A stretch of 64,000 bases of DNA from JAFDVL01 sp963794955 (GCA_963794955.1 CAWCGF010000001.1:62001-126000), one strand, 5' to 3'; counted from the first letter of the stretch, positions 16,831-28,444 are shown. The notes: generated by a model from the letters alone, not told the origin. Numbers and translations: made by a program.

Positions 16831-18036
16831 TTACAGAATATCAACGGCTGGGAGAGGCGCAGCTTGAAGCTCAGTCCCTGGGCTATCCAATTTGCGCGTA
16901 ATTTCCTGCACGATGCGCCGCGTGGCATCCGGGATGGCAATCTTGGCCGAAGCCAATCGCAACGCCGCGTGTTCTGCCGGATTGGCGATCAGGCGGCGCA
17001 CAATCGGAACGACATCACTGGCGCGTTCCAACAAAATCCCCGCTTTGTTGCGCACTAGCAATTGGGCAGTTTGGGATTCTTGTGGCATCGGCGCAGTCGT
17101 CACATCAGCGATAATGGGCAAGCGGGAGGCCAGCGCCTCGAACGTGGTGAGGCCGCCAAGTTTGGAGACCATCACGTCCGCCGCTCGCATCAGTTTTTCC
17201 ATAGCGTCGGTATAGCCAATGATTTTAATGGGGAACACTGAGCGGCGCGCGAGTCGCTCCGCTTCTTTTTGTAATTCTGTATTGCGACCAGCTAAAAAGA
17301 TACCTTGCGCATTTTCAAACTGTCGCCCTTCATCAACCATCTGCTCGAAGATATGCGGGATATTGCCCCCACCGATCCAACCAGCGTTGACAAACACCGT
17401 AAACTTTTCGGGATCAAGTCCTAATTCCGTACGCGTAGTGATGCGCTCTTCTTCATTTTCATAATGGAATTTCGGATGAATCGGGATGCCACAGATTCTG
17501 ATCTTTTCCGGGTTGATACCGTAATCAATGAGCTGTTGCTGTGCTTCTTCGGTTGCTACCAAATATAAACTGACATCCTCGCACGCCCAACCGCGCCAAA
17601 AGCCATAGCACGGATCCGTCACGACCGTCACCAGGGGAATCGTGTCCAGCACGCCCAGTTCTTTCATGACACGCGCAAACAAATGCTGCGTCATCGGATG
17701 CACAGAAATCACGACTTGCGGGCAAAACCGCTCAAAGAGTTGTCGCAAATAGCTCACACCCAAGCGATAAATCAGATTGGATTCGTTCGGTTTGAAGCGT
17801 TCAATGGCCGCGTAGTAATACTTCATCAGCGGCTGGTGATGACGCAGCAGATAATTGTAAAAATCCGCGAGTTTCTTGGCGAGGAAATGCGATTCTTCAA
17901 TCGCACGAGCGATATTTACCAGACACCCAGGCGCAGAAAAACGCTTTAACCCATCCGCAATGGCGGCGGCTGCGCTCGTATGTCCTCCGCCGGTCGCTGA
18001 AGTAATGATGAGGAATTTTTTAGCGCGCTCTTCCAT
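16831..18036 (-). CDS. GT28-like glycosyltransferase of the MGDG synthase / diacylglycerol glucosyltransferase type
   Basis: This 401-residue GT-B enzyme opens with FLIITSATGGGHTSAAAAIADGL, where the GGGH loop binds the lipid acceptor side in MurG/MGD1-like enzymes. The C-terminal half has FVNAGWIGGGNI, IKIIGYTDAMEKLMRAADVMVSKLGGLTTFEAL and LPIIADV, the nucleotide-sugar site of the family. Relatives transfer glucose or galactose to diacylglycerol at the cytoplasmic face of the membrane. A glycolipid product is likely, but the sugar and acceptor cannot be read. It lies between radical SAM and SDR genes, with short gaps on both sides. Confidence 0.85.
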   Translation of the reverse strand: MEERAKKFLIITSATGGGHTSAAAAIADGLKRFSAPGCLVNIARAIEESHFLAKKLADFYNYLLRHHQPLMKYYYAAIERFKPNESNLIYRLGVSYLRQLFERFCPQVVISVHPMTQHLFARVMKELGVLDTIPLVTVVTDPCYGFWRGWACEDVSLYLVATEEAQQQLIDYGINPEKIRICGIPIHPKFHYENEEERITTRTELGLDPEKFTVFVNAGWIGGGNIPHIFEQMVDEGRQFENAQGIFLAGRNTELQKEAERLARRSVFPIKIIGYTDAMEKLMRAADVMVSKLGGLTTFEALASRLPIIADVTTAPMPQESQTAQLLVRNKAGILLERASDVVPIVRRLIANPAEHAALRLASAKIAIPDATRRIVQEITRKLDSPGTELQAAPLPAVDIL

Positions 18037-18063
18037 TGGGGTGTCTAATGTTGAGGGCTTTTG

Positions 18064-19215
18064 TTAGCTGACACGGGCTTGCACCATCTGCCCGCTTAGC
18101 TCGGCTTGGTGCGATTTCTTCAATTGATATTCCAGCTTTTTGATTTTCACCAAATGTTTCGGATTGAAAGCGAGTGACGGGTAGTAGCAATTTGATTCGT
18201 GTGTGCAATGACAACCGTTGCGGGCGTGTTGACGCCTTGCCTCCATGGCGGGCGAATTCCAAAGCTTCCAGAAATTCCAATCGAAATCGCGTAAGTTAGC
18301 GACTGGATCAAGATTTTCGCAGCTTGACACGGTTCCTTCATCGTAGATCACGCCGCCCGTATTGCCTGCGTGGCAGCGCAACTGTGCTTTCTTTTCCGTT
18401 TCGGTTTTGGCAATAAGTTCGTGCATGTGAATGTCAATGGCCGCTTTGAAGTAACCATTTTCCCCAGCGTAATGGTTTTTGATAAGAGCATTGCGCGAAT
18501 CAGCATCAATCAAAGCCGAAAGCTGGCGATAACGACTAATGTCTATGTCTAATTCCTTCGCATCGGCAGCCGGTGGACGAATGTAATTTACATTAATTTT
18601 GTCAGGTTTCAGGTCGTAGCGGAGAAAGTCGTACCACTCAAAAATTCGCTCCTGATTCGAATTCATAAAACACGTACAGGTTTGCACGTCGAGTTGCAGG
18701 TGCTGCTTTTGGATTTCCTGTAATTGACGAGCCGTATCAATCGCCTTGTCCCAGCTTCCAACTTTGCCGCGAATCTTTTCGTGCTCTTCTTTCAAGCCAT
18801 CAATACCAAGTGCGACCGTGACATTGAGTTTCGGACATTCGTCCAAAATCCGCGCAACATCGGGGATAATGCGTTGCTGAATACCACCATTCGACATTAG
18901 ATAGACGGATTCAAGCTGATTGTTTTCATAAAATGCGCGCACGACTTCCGGCAAATCTTTGCGCGTGAAGGGTTCACCACCAGCGATAATCAGCACCGGC
19001 AATTTACCGCCCAGTGTTTCGCTAATGCGCTGTAAATTCTCAGTGGTCAGTTGATTTTTCTTGCGCGATTTGTCATTCAACTCTTCTGTGAAAAAGCAAT
19101 GAACACAGCGCATATCACAGACAGACGTGATCAGAATGTTCAGTACGACTGGTGAGGTGACGCGACCAGTCAGAACGCGCGCATAATGCTTGAGTAATTC
19201 AAAACTATAATCCAT
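18064..19215 (-). CDS. Radical SAM protein with SPASM-like C-terminal cysteines
   Basis: The [4Fe-4S] radical SAM motif is CDMRCVHC (Cys at about residues 36, 40 and 43 from the chosen start), followed by AGGEPFTRKDL. The C-terminus has C-x12-G-x4-C, fitting the SPASM signature, and then the triplet CHCTHESNC, which suggests an auxiliary iron-sulfur cluster. SPASM enzymes usually act on peptides, and some on other substrates. ATG 19215 (MDYSFELLKHYARVL) was chosen over TTG 19263. It is the first gene of an operon with the glycosyltransferase and SDR. No precursor-peptide ORF was seen nearby. Confidence 0.88.
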   Translation of the reverse strand: MDYSFELLKHYARVLTGRVTSPVVLNILITSVCDMRCVHCFFTEELNDKSRKKNQLTTENLQRISETLGGKLPVLIIAGGEPFTRKDLPEVVRAFYENNQLESVYLMSNGGIQQRIIPDVARILDECPKLNVTVALGIDGLKEEHEKIRGKVGSWDKAIDTARQLQEIQKQHLQLDVQTCTCFMNSNQERIFEWYDFLRYDLKPDKINVNYIRPPAADAKELDIDISRYRQLSALIDADSRNALIKNHYAGENGYFKAAIDIHMHELIAKTETEKKAQLRCHAGNTGGVIYDEGTVSSCENLDPVANLRDFDWNFWKLWNSPAMEARRQHARNGCHCTHESNCYYPSLAFNPKHLVKIKKLEYQLKKSHQAELSGQMVQARVS

Positions 19216-19400
19216 CGAATTATTAATTTCCTCGCGGGGAATAAGTAAACCTGCCGCTACCAAAGCGACTGCTTATTAAGCTGTTTTTGTACGCCAAAGT
19301 CAAATCAACCCAATTACTCAGTTTGCTTTGCTGTAAAAAAGTGTTAACCTCCTGCGTGATTGGATTAACTCATTGGAGATAGACAAGACTTGGTGGGTGA

Positions 19401-19481
19401 ATGGCAAGTTTGGTAATCCTTCCTGCCAGAGAGACATTGGGGGATGTCAATCAATGCCCTACCAACTGTTATTTAGACTAA
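19401..19481 (+). CDS. Possible 26-aa leader ORF upstream of the zinc-ribbon gene
   Basis: ATG at 19401 opens a 26-codon frame ending in DVNQCPTNCYLD, with its TAA (19479-19481) overlapping the AAGGAG that serves the next gene. The overlap of stop and Shine-Dalgarno sequence would allow translational coupling. There is no strong Shine-Dalgarno sequence of its own (GGTGGGTGA is adjacent to the ATG). It may be chance. Confidence 0.2.
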   Translation: MASLVILPARETLGDVNQCPTNCYLD

Positions 19482-19496
19482 GGAGTACTACCTAGC

Positions 19497-20081
19497 ATGG
19501 TAAATTGCCCGGCATGTCGGAGTACGAGAGTTTATAAAGGGTATCGTCCAGCCCCAATTCTTCTCCGCATCTTCTTCATTCATGATTTTTTGTGTGAGAA
19601 TTGTAACTTGCAGTTCCGGGGCTTTTCTTTGATCCCGCCGCGGTCTCGTCGCCGCAAGGGCAAAAAGAACAAAGACCAGGCAACCGCCAACGCAGGTTAC
19701 GCCGAAACGACTCCGCCCGTCGCCATTCAAGAATCAATGCAGATCAATCCGCTCCTCGCTCAAGCCAAACGTGCAGCGGCTTCAGGGATGAGTCAATCTT
19801 TACCTACTACTCCTATGCCTGCTCATAAAGAACCGCCTCCGCCCTCCACCATTCAGGGGCAATGGCAAATGCCTGCCCAGGAGTTTGAAGAATTAGCGGG
19901 CAAACGACGCGCGCACCGGTCGCACCAGGTTTGCCCTAATTGTGGAGCTACTGATACAGAACGTCGGCGCCGAAAATTGTGGGAGAAAGCAATCTTTATC
20001 CTTACCTCAATTCGTGCGTACCAATGCCGAATCTGTGGTTCGGATTTTTATGCGCGCCGCAGAAAGAAAGAGGAGCAGTAA
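19497..20081 (+). CDS. Double zinc-ribbon protein of unknown function
   Basis: This 194-residue protein has two similar cysteine modules. The first pairs CPAC (residues 4-7) with CENC (33-36); the second pairs CPNC (about 144-147) with CRIC (about 177-180). In both, the two pairs are separated by about 25-30 residues containing a hydrophobic stretch (APILLRIFFIHDFL and WEKAIFILTSIRAY). The modules flank a basic segment RSRRRKGKKNK and a Pro/Ala/Gln-rich low-complexity linker. It looks like an internal duplication, with modules that could bind zinc close to a membrane or nucleic acid. AAGGAG lies 11 bases before the start. No family recognised. Confidence 0.7.
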   Translation: MVNCPACRSTRVYKGYRPAPILLRIFFIHDFLCENCNLQFRGFSLIPPRSRRRKGKKNKDQATANAGYAETTPPVAIQESMQINPLLAQAKRAAASGMSQSLPTTPMPAHKEPPPPSTIQGQWQMPAQEFEELAGKRRAHRSHQVCPNCGATDTERRRRKLWEKAIFILTSIRAYQCRICGSDFYARRRKKEEQ

Positions 20082-20093
20082 CATCGCTGCCTC

Positions 20094-20627
20094 TTATTTC
20101 AAAACAAACGGAATCACCCAATCGCCATAAACTAAAACTCCCTGCTTCATTTCTTCCGGCAAGCGTGGATAGCTCAGCGTTACCTCGTAAAACTCGCCCG
20201 GTTTAAGTTGAATCCGCCCGCTATCCGGTACTTTGCCAATCGTTGGAGTGCGCTCCTTGAGCTTGTATTCATTACATTGCTCGTCGCGGAGATACGAACG
20301 CCAGCGTTCGTTAATGAGCCAGCGGCCACGACTCATCGAATATTGTGGCAAATCAAATTCGGCTGGCTCATTCAGTGCATAGGCGACCAATTTGACGCTG
20401 CATTGATTCGGTTCGTTACGCACCTCGGCGAGCGCCAAATGTACCTTCCCTTCCGGCTGCGTCGTGGGGATACAGGCACGAAATTTCGCTTGTGCGGCCT
20501 GGGCCAATTGCTGCCATTCCAGCGCCGTTAGGCGTCGTTCCCGCTGACAGGAATTCAGACTCATCAGCGTAATAGCAATGAGAGTAGAGAAGACAAAAGT
20601 GACGACCATTTGCCATTTGATTTTCAT
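20094..20627 (-). CDS. Predicted lipoprotein of unknown function
   Basis: ATG 20627 (MKIKWQMVVTF) is preferred over ATG 20648 because it gives a proper lipoprotein signal: a basic start, a hydrophobic core and the lipobox-like LNSC at about residues 23-26. The mature part has about 150 residues, is polar, and has two further cysteines (RACIPTT, DEQCNEY) and a beta-rich tail (GEFYEVTLSYPRLPEE, GVLVYGDWVIPFVLK). No family is recognised. The chosen start lies four bases beyond the end of the PPDK-like gene, so the two are translationally linked; it is probably an envelope partner of that protein. Confidence 0.7.
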   Translation of the reverse strand: MKIKWQMVVTFVFSTLIAITLMSLNSCQRERRLTALEWQQLAQAAQAKFRACIPTTQPEGKVHLALAEVRNEPNQCSVKLVAYALNEPAEFDLPQYSMSRGRWLINERWRSYLRDEQCNEYKLKERTPTIGKVPDSGRIQLKPGEFYEVTLSYPRLPEEMKQGVLVYGDWVIPFVLK

Positions 20628-20631
20628 CTTT

Positions 20632-22563
20632 TCACCTGGCTCGGACATAGGGACGTGATTGCACGAGATAGATTTGTTTGCCGACCGTGAGCCATTCTAT
20701 GTCTTGCTCGCGGCCATTAAAGATGCGTTTGGTTTGCAACGCCGCGCGGGCCAATCGCTTGATTAAATCATTCGTCAAGACCGCGCGATTCGTTTCGATT
20801 TTGATTTCCTGCACCCCGCCTTTGTCGTCGAACTTGAGCATCGTATCATCGTCCGAACGCGTCAATACTTTGATGGCGCCAGAGCCGGGATGATAAATAA
20901 TTTGTTCGGCAACGCGGCGGCCTTCGACGACACGAATTCCCAAGCCGCGCTTTGCATTGATATACACTGCGCCTTTCGCCTCCGCATCGAATATATCAGT
21001 GGTAATCATCACGCCCGCCGCATCTGCGTTAATACCTTCCTGCACCAAGACGGAGGGATAAACGGCGGAATGATTAATGCCTGCACTTTCGCGTGCTTCG
21101 TAGGCTTCGTAATTCCAGAGTGACGCCCAAACGGTTTTGATCGCTTCTTCCAAGGCTGCCTCGGTTTTGATATTAGGCACACTCGTGTAAAGCCCTGCAC
21201 CACTAAAATTAGGCAGGTCTTCCGAATTGGTGGAGCTGCGCGCAAACACCCCTCTCTTTGCCAAACTGCCAAACACGACCTGTGTTTTAGCGCGCAACAA
21301 ACGAGCAAATTCCCCGTTGTGCTTTCCAAGCTGTATGCTCTGGCGCAATTCGCTCAAGCGTTGTTTGCGATAATTCGCGTCATGATTGAAACGATCATTG
21401 CCCAACAGCGTCACAATTTCTTCGTCCAATTTGTTGTCGCGCAAAAACTGCTCGTAATAAAAAAACGGAATGCTGAAGCCGGGCGGAACGACTACACCGG
21501 GAATTTTGCCGAGTTGGGCTGCGTGCATTACTTCGCCGAGGTTCGCCGCTTTTGCACCAAAGCGTTGCGAATGCTTCATCCGCTGATCTTTGAGTTCGGT
21601 GAGCTGTTTGAAATCCAGATCGGCTTCCGGCGTCAGCAAATCCGAACGTTCCGCCAGTTTGCGGCCTGCTTCAGAGGTTTCTTTGAGTTCTGCTGCACGC
21701 AACACAAAGCCATCATCGCGCGCCTCAAAGTAAACGAACTTGCCGACCAGTGGCTTGAAGATTTCATCTGCATTTTTCACATAAGCATTGGGAATCCCCC
21801 AGCCAGCAGCCAGCAAATTGACGTGCGACAAAGGCGTTGAGAAATTGGTCGTGATCACGCCGGATATAGGAGTCAGCGACAATGGGGATTCGCGGAAAAT
21901 GACGATTTCGTTACGATCAAGAATCGTGTCGTCTGCCAGATTGTCAACGATACGGAGCATTCCGACCGCTTTAGCCTGATGCAGCGGCACGTAATCTTTG
22001 GCCTCGCCAATGTCTGCCGCGCGCAAGATCGGCAACTCTTTCACCTGCGCCGCGACGTTTTCTTGCAGCTTGGCATTCGGCTTAAAATACAGCGGCGCGA
22101 AAAATGATGCGCCAAGTTTTTGATACGCCTCCTGCAAAAGCGCCGACGTAAGCAGATCGCCTTCCCAAAATTCAAACGTGAATTTGTTGACTTTGGTTTG
22201 ATAGGCAATCGTGCCCAGCAGAAAACGCCGATTACTTTCCAGATAGTTGTGCTTGAAGAATTCCCGCCCACGTTCGAGCGTGAGATAATTCGCGTTCACG
22301 AAATCCTTGTGAAAGGAATAGCGCTTCGAGTTTACGAAATACACCTGGCCTTGATTCGCGCGGTCAATGACGAACATCAAATGCGGCAGTGCGTAAAATC
22401 GGCCTTGATAATAAATCCGCGCCAGTTGATCGAATTCCGTACGCGAGGTGATTTTGTCGGCTGAACGCAGAGTTATAGTTGTGGCGCGATGTGTCTGCGC
22501 CGTAGCCGGAAGCAGTGTTAGAAACAAGAGCAGTAAAGTGAGGAGTCTCATGGATTCTCTCAT
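20632..22563 (-). CDS. Exported PEP synthase/PPDK-like protein with permuted domain order
   Basis: This 643-residue protein starts with a signal peptide (second start MRLLTLLLLFLTLLPATAQ at 22551). An N-terminal region of unknown fold (about 25-200) is followed by a phosphohistidine swivel-like segment (about 230-290) with STPLSHVNLLAAGWGIPNA, His about 247. The C-terminus (about 335-640) is a PPDK/PEP-synthase ATP-grasp domain: FGAKAANLGEV, GVFARSSTNSEDLPNFSGAG, DIEWLTVGKQIYLVQSRPY. In ordinary PPDK the ATP-grasp domain comes first and a PEP-binding barrel is last; here the order is reversed and the barrel is absent. ATP is not normally available outside the inner membrane, so it may use another ligand. 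The downstream lipoprotein is four bases away. Confidence 0.85.
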   Translation of the reverse strand: MRESMRLLTLLLLFLTLLPATAQTHRATTITLRSADKITSRTEFDQLARIYYQGRFYALPHLMFVIDRANQGQVYFVNSKRYSFHKDFVNANYLTLERGREFFKHNYLESNRRFLLGTIAYQTKVNKFTFEFWEGDLLTSALLQEAYQKLGASFFAPLYFKPNAKLQENVAAQVKELPILRAADIGEAKDYVPLHQAKAVGMLRIVDNLADDTILDRNEIVIFRESPLSLTPISGVITTNFSTPLSHVNLLAAGWGIPNAYVKNADEIFKPLVGKFVYFEARDDGFVLRAAELKETSEAGRKLAERSDLLTPEADLDFKQLTELKDQRMKHSQRFGAKAANLGEVMHAAQLGKIPGVVVPPGFSIPFFYYEQFLRDNKLDEEIVTLLGNDRFNHDANYRKQRLSELRQSIQLGKHNGEFARLLRAKTQVVFGSLAKRGVFARSSTNSEDLPNFSGAGLYTSVPNIKTEAALEEAIKTVWASLWNYEAYEARESAGINHSAVYPSVLVQEGINADAAGVMITTDIFDAEAKGAVYINAKRGLGIRVVEGRRVAEQIIYHPGSGAIKVLTRSDDDTMLKFDDKGGVQEIKIETNRAVLTNDLIKRLARAALQTKRIFNGREQDIEWLTVGKQIYLVQSRPYVRAR

Positions 22564-22572
22564 AAGCGAAGA

Positions 22573-23568
22573 ATGACAAAATTAGAAAAAAAACTGCGCG
22601 CCAGTTTGCGCAAGCTGGACATTACCAAAACGGATCACATCTTAGTGGCAGCCTCTGGTGGCGCTGATTCGACTGCCTTGCTGGACGCGCTGGCTCGATG
22701 GAAAAGATCAGCGGGTCTTTTCGTCGCGCATCTCAATCACCAATTGCGCGGTGAAGAATCTGATGCTGACGAAGCGTTTGTCTGTGCAATGGCAGAAAGA
22801 CTCCATTTACGTTGTTCTGTTGCACAAGAAAATGTCGCCGCACTTGCCACACAGGAAAGGAAAAACCTGGAAGCCACCGCACGCCGCATCCGTTATGACT
22901 TTTTGCTTCGCACTGCCCATGAATGCCAAGCGAATGTCATTGTGACGGCTCACACCCAGAACGATCAAGTCGAAACTCTCTTGATGCGATTGCTACGTGG
23001 CACAAGCGCCGCAGGTTTGCAGGGCATTTATGCGACCTCTAATCTTCAGCCTGCTATTCGGCTTGTGCGCCCAATGTTGGAAATTACGCGCGCGGAAGTG
23101 TTGGAGCACTGCGGACGCTATCAACTAACTTTTTGTCACGACATCTCTAATGAATCATTAAAGTTTACGCGGAATCGCATTAGGCATGAGCTGTTGCCAT
23201 TGCTTGAAAACTTTAATCCGGCTATCGGGCAGACGTTGATTCGCCTGGCCACCCAAATCAGCGAGGACGACAAATACCTGCAATCCGAAACGGATAAACT
23301 CGTTAATGAACTTGCTAATGGCGCTATCCTCAACTTTAAGCCATTACTTATCTTACCTTCTGCTTTGCGGCGACGCGTGCTGCGACAATGGCTGCGGCAC
23401 GGGCGCGGCGATTTGCGGCGTATCGGAACCGCACACCTCCTGGCGCTAGATCATTTGATGATGAAAGGAGAGGGCGGCAGTTATGTCGAGTTGCCCGGTA
23501 ACTGGAATGTTTGGCGTATTGGCAAAACCTTAAAGCTGCAACCGATTCAGGAATGTCCTCGTATTTGA
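22573..23568 (+). CDS. tilS: tRNA(Ile)-lysidine synthase
   Basis: This 331-residue cytosolic enzyme uses ATP and lysine to convert C34 of the CAU anticodon of tRNA-Ile to lysidine. The PP-loop is AASGGADSTALLDAL (about residues 27-41), followed by HLNHQLRGEESDADE, ARRIRYDFL, VTAHTQNDQVETLLMRLLRGTSAAGLQGI and the RNRIRHELLPLL motif (about 196-207). The C-terminal RNA-binding part is shorter than in E. coli TilS. The start lies nine bases from the divergent start at 22563, with only a weak GAAG upstream. It is immediately upstream of ftsH, as in many bacteria. Confidence 0.93.
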   Translation: MTKLEKKLRASLRKLDITKTDHILVAASGGADSTALLDALARWKRSAGLFVAHLNHQLRGEESDADEAFVCAMAERLHLRCSVAQENVAALATQERKNLEATARRIRYDFLLRTAHECQANVIVTAHTQNDQVETLLMRLLRGTSAAGLQGIYATSNLQPAIRLVRPMLEITRAEVLEHCGRYQLTFCHDISNESLKFTRNRIRHELLPLLENFNPAIGQTLIRLATQISEDDKYLQSETDKLVNELANGAILNFKPLLILPSALRRRVLRQWLRHGRGDLRRIGTAHLLALDHLMMKGEGGSYVELPGNWNVWRIGKTLKLQPIQECPRI

Positions 23569-23703
23569 GCGCGGGTAGCAACTTTTTCTGAGCAGATATT
23601 AACCGGATTTTTTGCTACTTTTAGCTAGTTCGCCTGAAAATGCCAAGCGGAACATGGAAAAATAGGCTATTATGGGCGAAGGTCTTTAACGGAGGTATCT
23701 GAC

Positions 23704-25614
23704 TTGAACTCGACAATGAAACAAGTGCTAGTTTGGGTGCTCATGATTGTGGGTGCCGTTGCAATTTATGCTTTCCTGCACGGAACAGGCGGCAACGTCC
23801 AGGAAATTTCCTATCTGGAATTGACCAGAAAGATAAACAATAAAGAAGTCTCCAGCATCACGATTAAGCCGGGCGAAGTGACCGGGTCGTTAACGAATGG
23901 AGCCAAGTTTACCAGTAAAATTTCCAGTGATTTTGTAGTCGGGAAATTATCCGAAGAATTGGTCAAGAACAATGTGGATTTCAAATTCGACCCGACCTCG
24001 ACCGGAGGTCTGTGGGCTTCGATTTTGATCACGTGGGCACCGATTCTGCTGATCGCTGCGTTCTGGATTTTCATGTTGCGGCAAATGCAATCAGGCGGCA
24101 ACAAAGCGCTCTCGTTTGGCAAGAGCCGCGCGAAATTGCTTTCCAATCAGCAGAAGCGCGTAACGTTCAAAGACGTAGCGGGTGTTGAAGAAGCAAAAGA
24201 GGAATTGCAGGAAATCATTGAATTCCTGAAAGAACCGCAGAAGTTCCAGAAGCTAGGCGGACGCATCCCCAAAGGCGTTTTGATGATGGGGCCTCCGGGC
24301 ACAGGCAAAACGCTTTTGGCTCGCGCAATTGCTGGCGAGGCGAATGTGCCGTTCTTCTCGATTTCCGGGTCCGACTTTGTGGAGATGTTCGTCGGCGTTG
24401 GCGCTTCCCGTGTCCGCGATCTGTTTGAGCAAGGCAAGAAGAACGCGCCCTGCATCATCTTTATTGACGAAATTGATGCCGTTGGTCGTCATCGCGGCGC
24501 AGGTCTTGGTGGTGGACACGATGAGCGTGAACAAACCTTGAATCAGTTACTCGTTGAAATGGACGGCTTTGAATCCAACGATGGCGTCATCCTTGTAGCT
24601 TCGACAAACCGCCCTGATGTGCTTGATCCGGCGTTGCTCAGACCTGGGCGTTTTGATCGTCGGGTCGTCGTGAATCGTCCTGATGTGAGAGGGCGCGAGG
24701 GTATCCTAGCGGTTCACACGCGCAAGATTCCGTTGGGCGAAGACGTCGAAATTTTCGTCATCGCGCGCGGAACGCCAGGCTTCACGGGCGCTGATTTGGC
24801 AAATCTTGTGAACGAAGCAGCGCTCAACGCCGCTCGCTTCAATAAGAAAGCCGTTTCGATGTACGATTTCGAGTGGGCGAAGGACAAAGTGTTGATGGGG
24901 TCGGAGCGCAAGTCCGCAGTGATGTCGGATGACGAAAAGAAAACCACGGCGTATCACGAAGCCGGTCATACAATCATCGGCATGAAAGTGCCGAATGCCG
25001 ATCCGGTTCATAAGGTTACGATCATCCCACGGGGGATGGCGTTGGGGTTAACACAACAATTGCCCGAAGGAGATCGCTACACCCATAGTTCCGAATACAT
25101 CGAAGGTTCGATTGCCATTCTGATGGGTGGTCGGTTAGCCGAAGAAATCTTCCTGGGCAAGATCACAACGGGCGCTTCAAATGACATCGAACGCGCAACA
25201 GAAATGGGGCGCCGGATGGTTTGCGAATTCGGGATGTCGAGCCTGGGGCCATTAACCTTTGGTAAGAAAGAAGAGCAAATCTTCCTCGGTCGTGAAATCG
25301 CACAACATCGGGATTATAGTGAGGACACCGCGATCCAAATTGATCAGGAAGTCAAACGCATTCTGATGGATCAGTACGAACGCGCGCGGCAGATCATGCT
25401 GGAAAACAGGGACGCAACAGAGCGATTGGCGATAGCTTTATTGGAACGCGAAACGCTGAACGCTGTGCAAATTCGCCGCGTAGTGGCGGGCTTGCCATTG
25501 GATGATGATTCGTCGCCCAGCAAGACGCCTGACACGACGAAATCGCCTGAGAAAGAGCCTGTGCTGAAACCGATTCTGCCTCCGATTACCGGCGGCAATC
25601 CGGCCACAGCGTAG
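23704..25614 (+). CDS. ftsH: ATP-dependent zinc metalloprotease FtsH
   Basis: This membrane-anchored AAA+ protease degrades damaged membrane proteins and regulatory substrates. It has 636 residues: helix 1 (about 6-26), a periplasmic segment, helix 2 (about 105-125), Walker A GPPGTGKT (about 198-205), Walker B IIFIDEIDAVG, the second-region-of-homology arginines in RPGRFDRRVV, and the zinc-binding HEAGH (about 419-423) with the later Asp in TGASNDIERAT. TTG at 23704 is the start, supported by GGAGG eight bases upstream; ATG 23716 lies slightly downstream. tilS-ftsH synteny supports the call. It converges on secA through a perfect palindrome. Confidence 0.97.
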   Translation: MNSTMKQVLVWVLMIVGAVAIYAFLHGTGGNVQEISYLELTRKINNKEVSSITIKPGEVTGSLTNGAKFTSKISSDFVVGKLSEELVKNNVDFKFDPTSTGGLWASILITWAPILLIAAFWIFMLRQMQSGGNKALSFGKSRAKLLSNQQKRVTFKDVAGVEEAKEELQEIIEFLKEPQKFQKLGGRIPKGVLMMGPPGTGKTLLARAIAGEANVPFFSISGSDFVEMFVGVGASRVRDLFEQGKKNAPCIIFIDEIDAVGRHRGAGLGGGHDEREQTLNQLLVEMDGFESNDGVILVASTNRPDVLDPALLRPGRFDRRVVVNRPDVRGREGILAVHTRKIPLGEDVEIFVIARGTPGFTGADLANLVNEAALNAARFNKKAVSMYDFEWAKDKVLMGSERKSAVMSDDEKKTTAYHEAGHTIIGMKVPNADPVHKVTIIPRGMALGLTQQLPEGDRYTHSSEYIEGSIAILMGGRLAEEIFLGKITTGASNDIERATEMGRRMVCEFGMSSLGPLTFGKKEEQIFLGREIAQHRDYSEDTAIQIDQEVKRILMDQYERARQIMLENRDATERLAIALLERETLNAVQIRRVVAGLPLDDDSSPSKTPDTTKSPEKEPVLKPILPPITGGNPATA

Positions 25615-25634
25615 TTCTCAAAATCAGCTTTTAC

Positions 25635-25684
25635 AAAGACGAATGCGGCGCTTGAGTAATTACTCAAGCGCCGCATTCGTCTTT
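25635..25684. terminator. Perfect 50-bp palindrome, bidirectional terminator between ftsH and secA
   Basis: Twenty-five-base arms match without a mismatch around the centre at 25659/25660 (GAGTAA/TTACTC). The ends are AAAGACGAATGCGGCGCTTG and its complement, giving a GC-rich stem with flanking T residues on both strands. It lies 21 bases after the ftsH stop and 19 bases after the secA stop. Confidence 0.92.
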
Positions 25685-25702
25685 TCTATTCAGGCTTCTC
25701 GC

Positions 25703-28444
<2,742 letters not shown>

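Noticed and set aside
23575..23618. GTAGCAA/TTGCTAC stem after tilS
   Set aside because: The arms have only seven bases with a 30-base loop and no proper T tract, so it was not called as a terminator.
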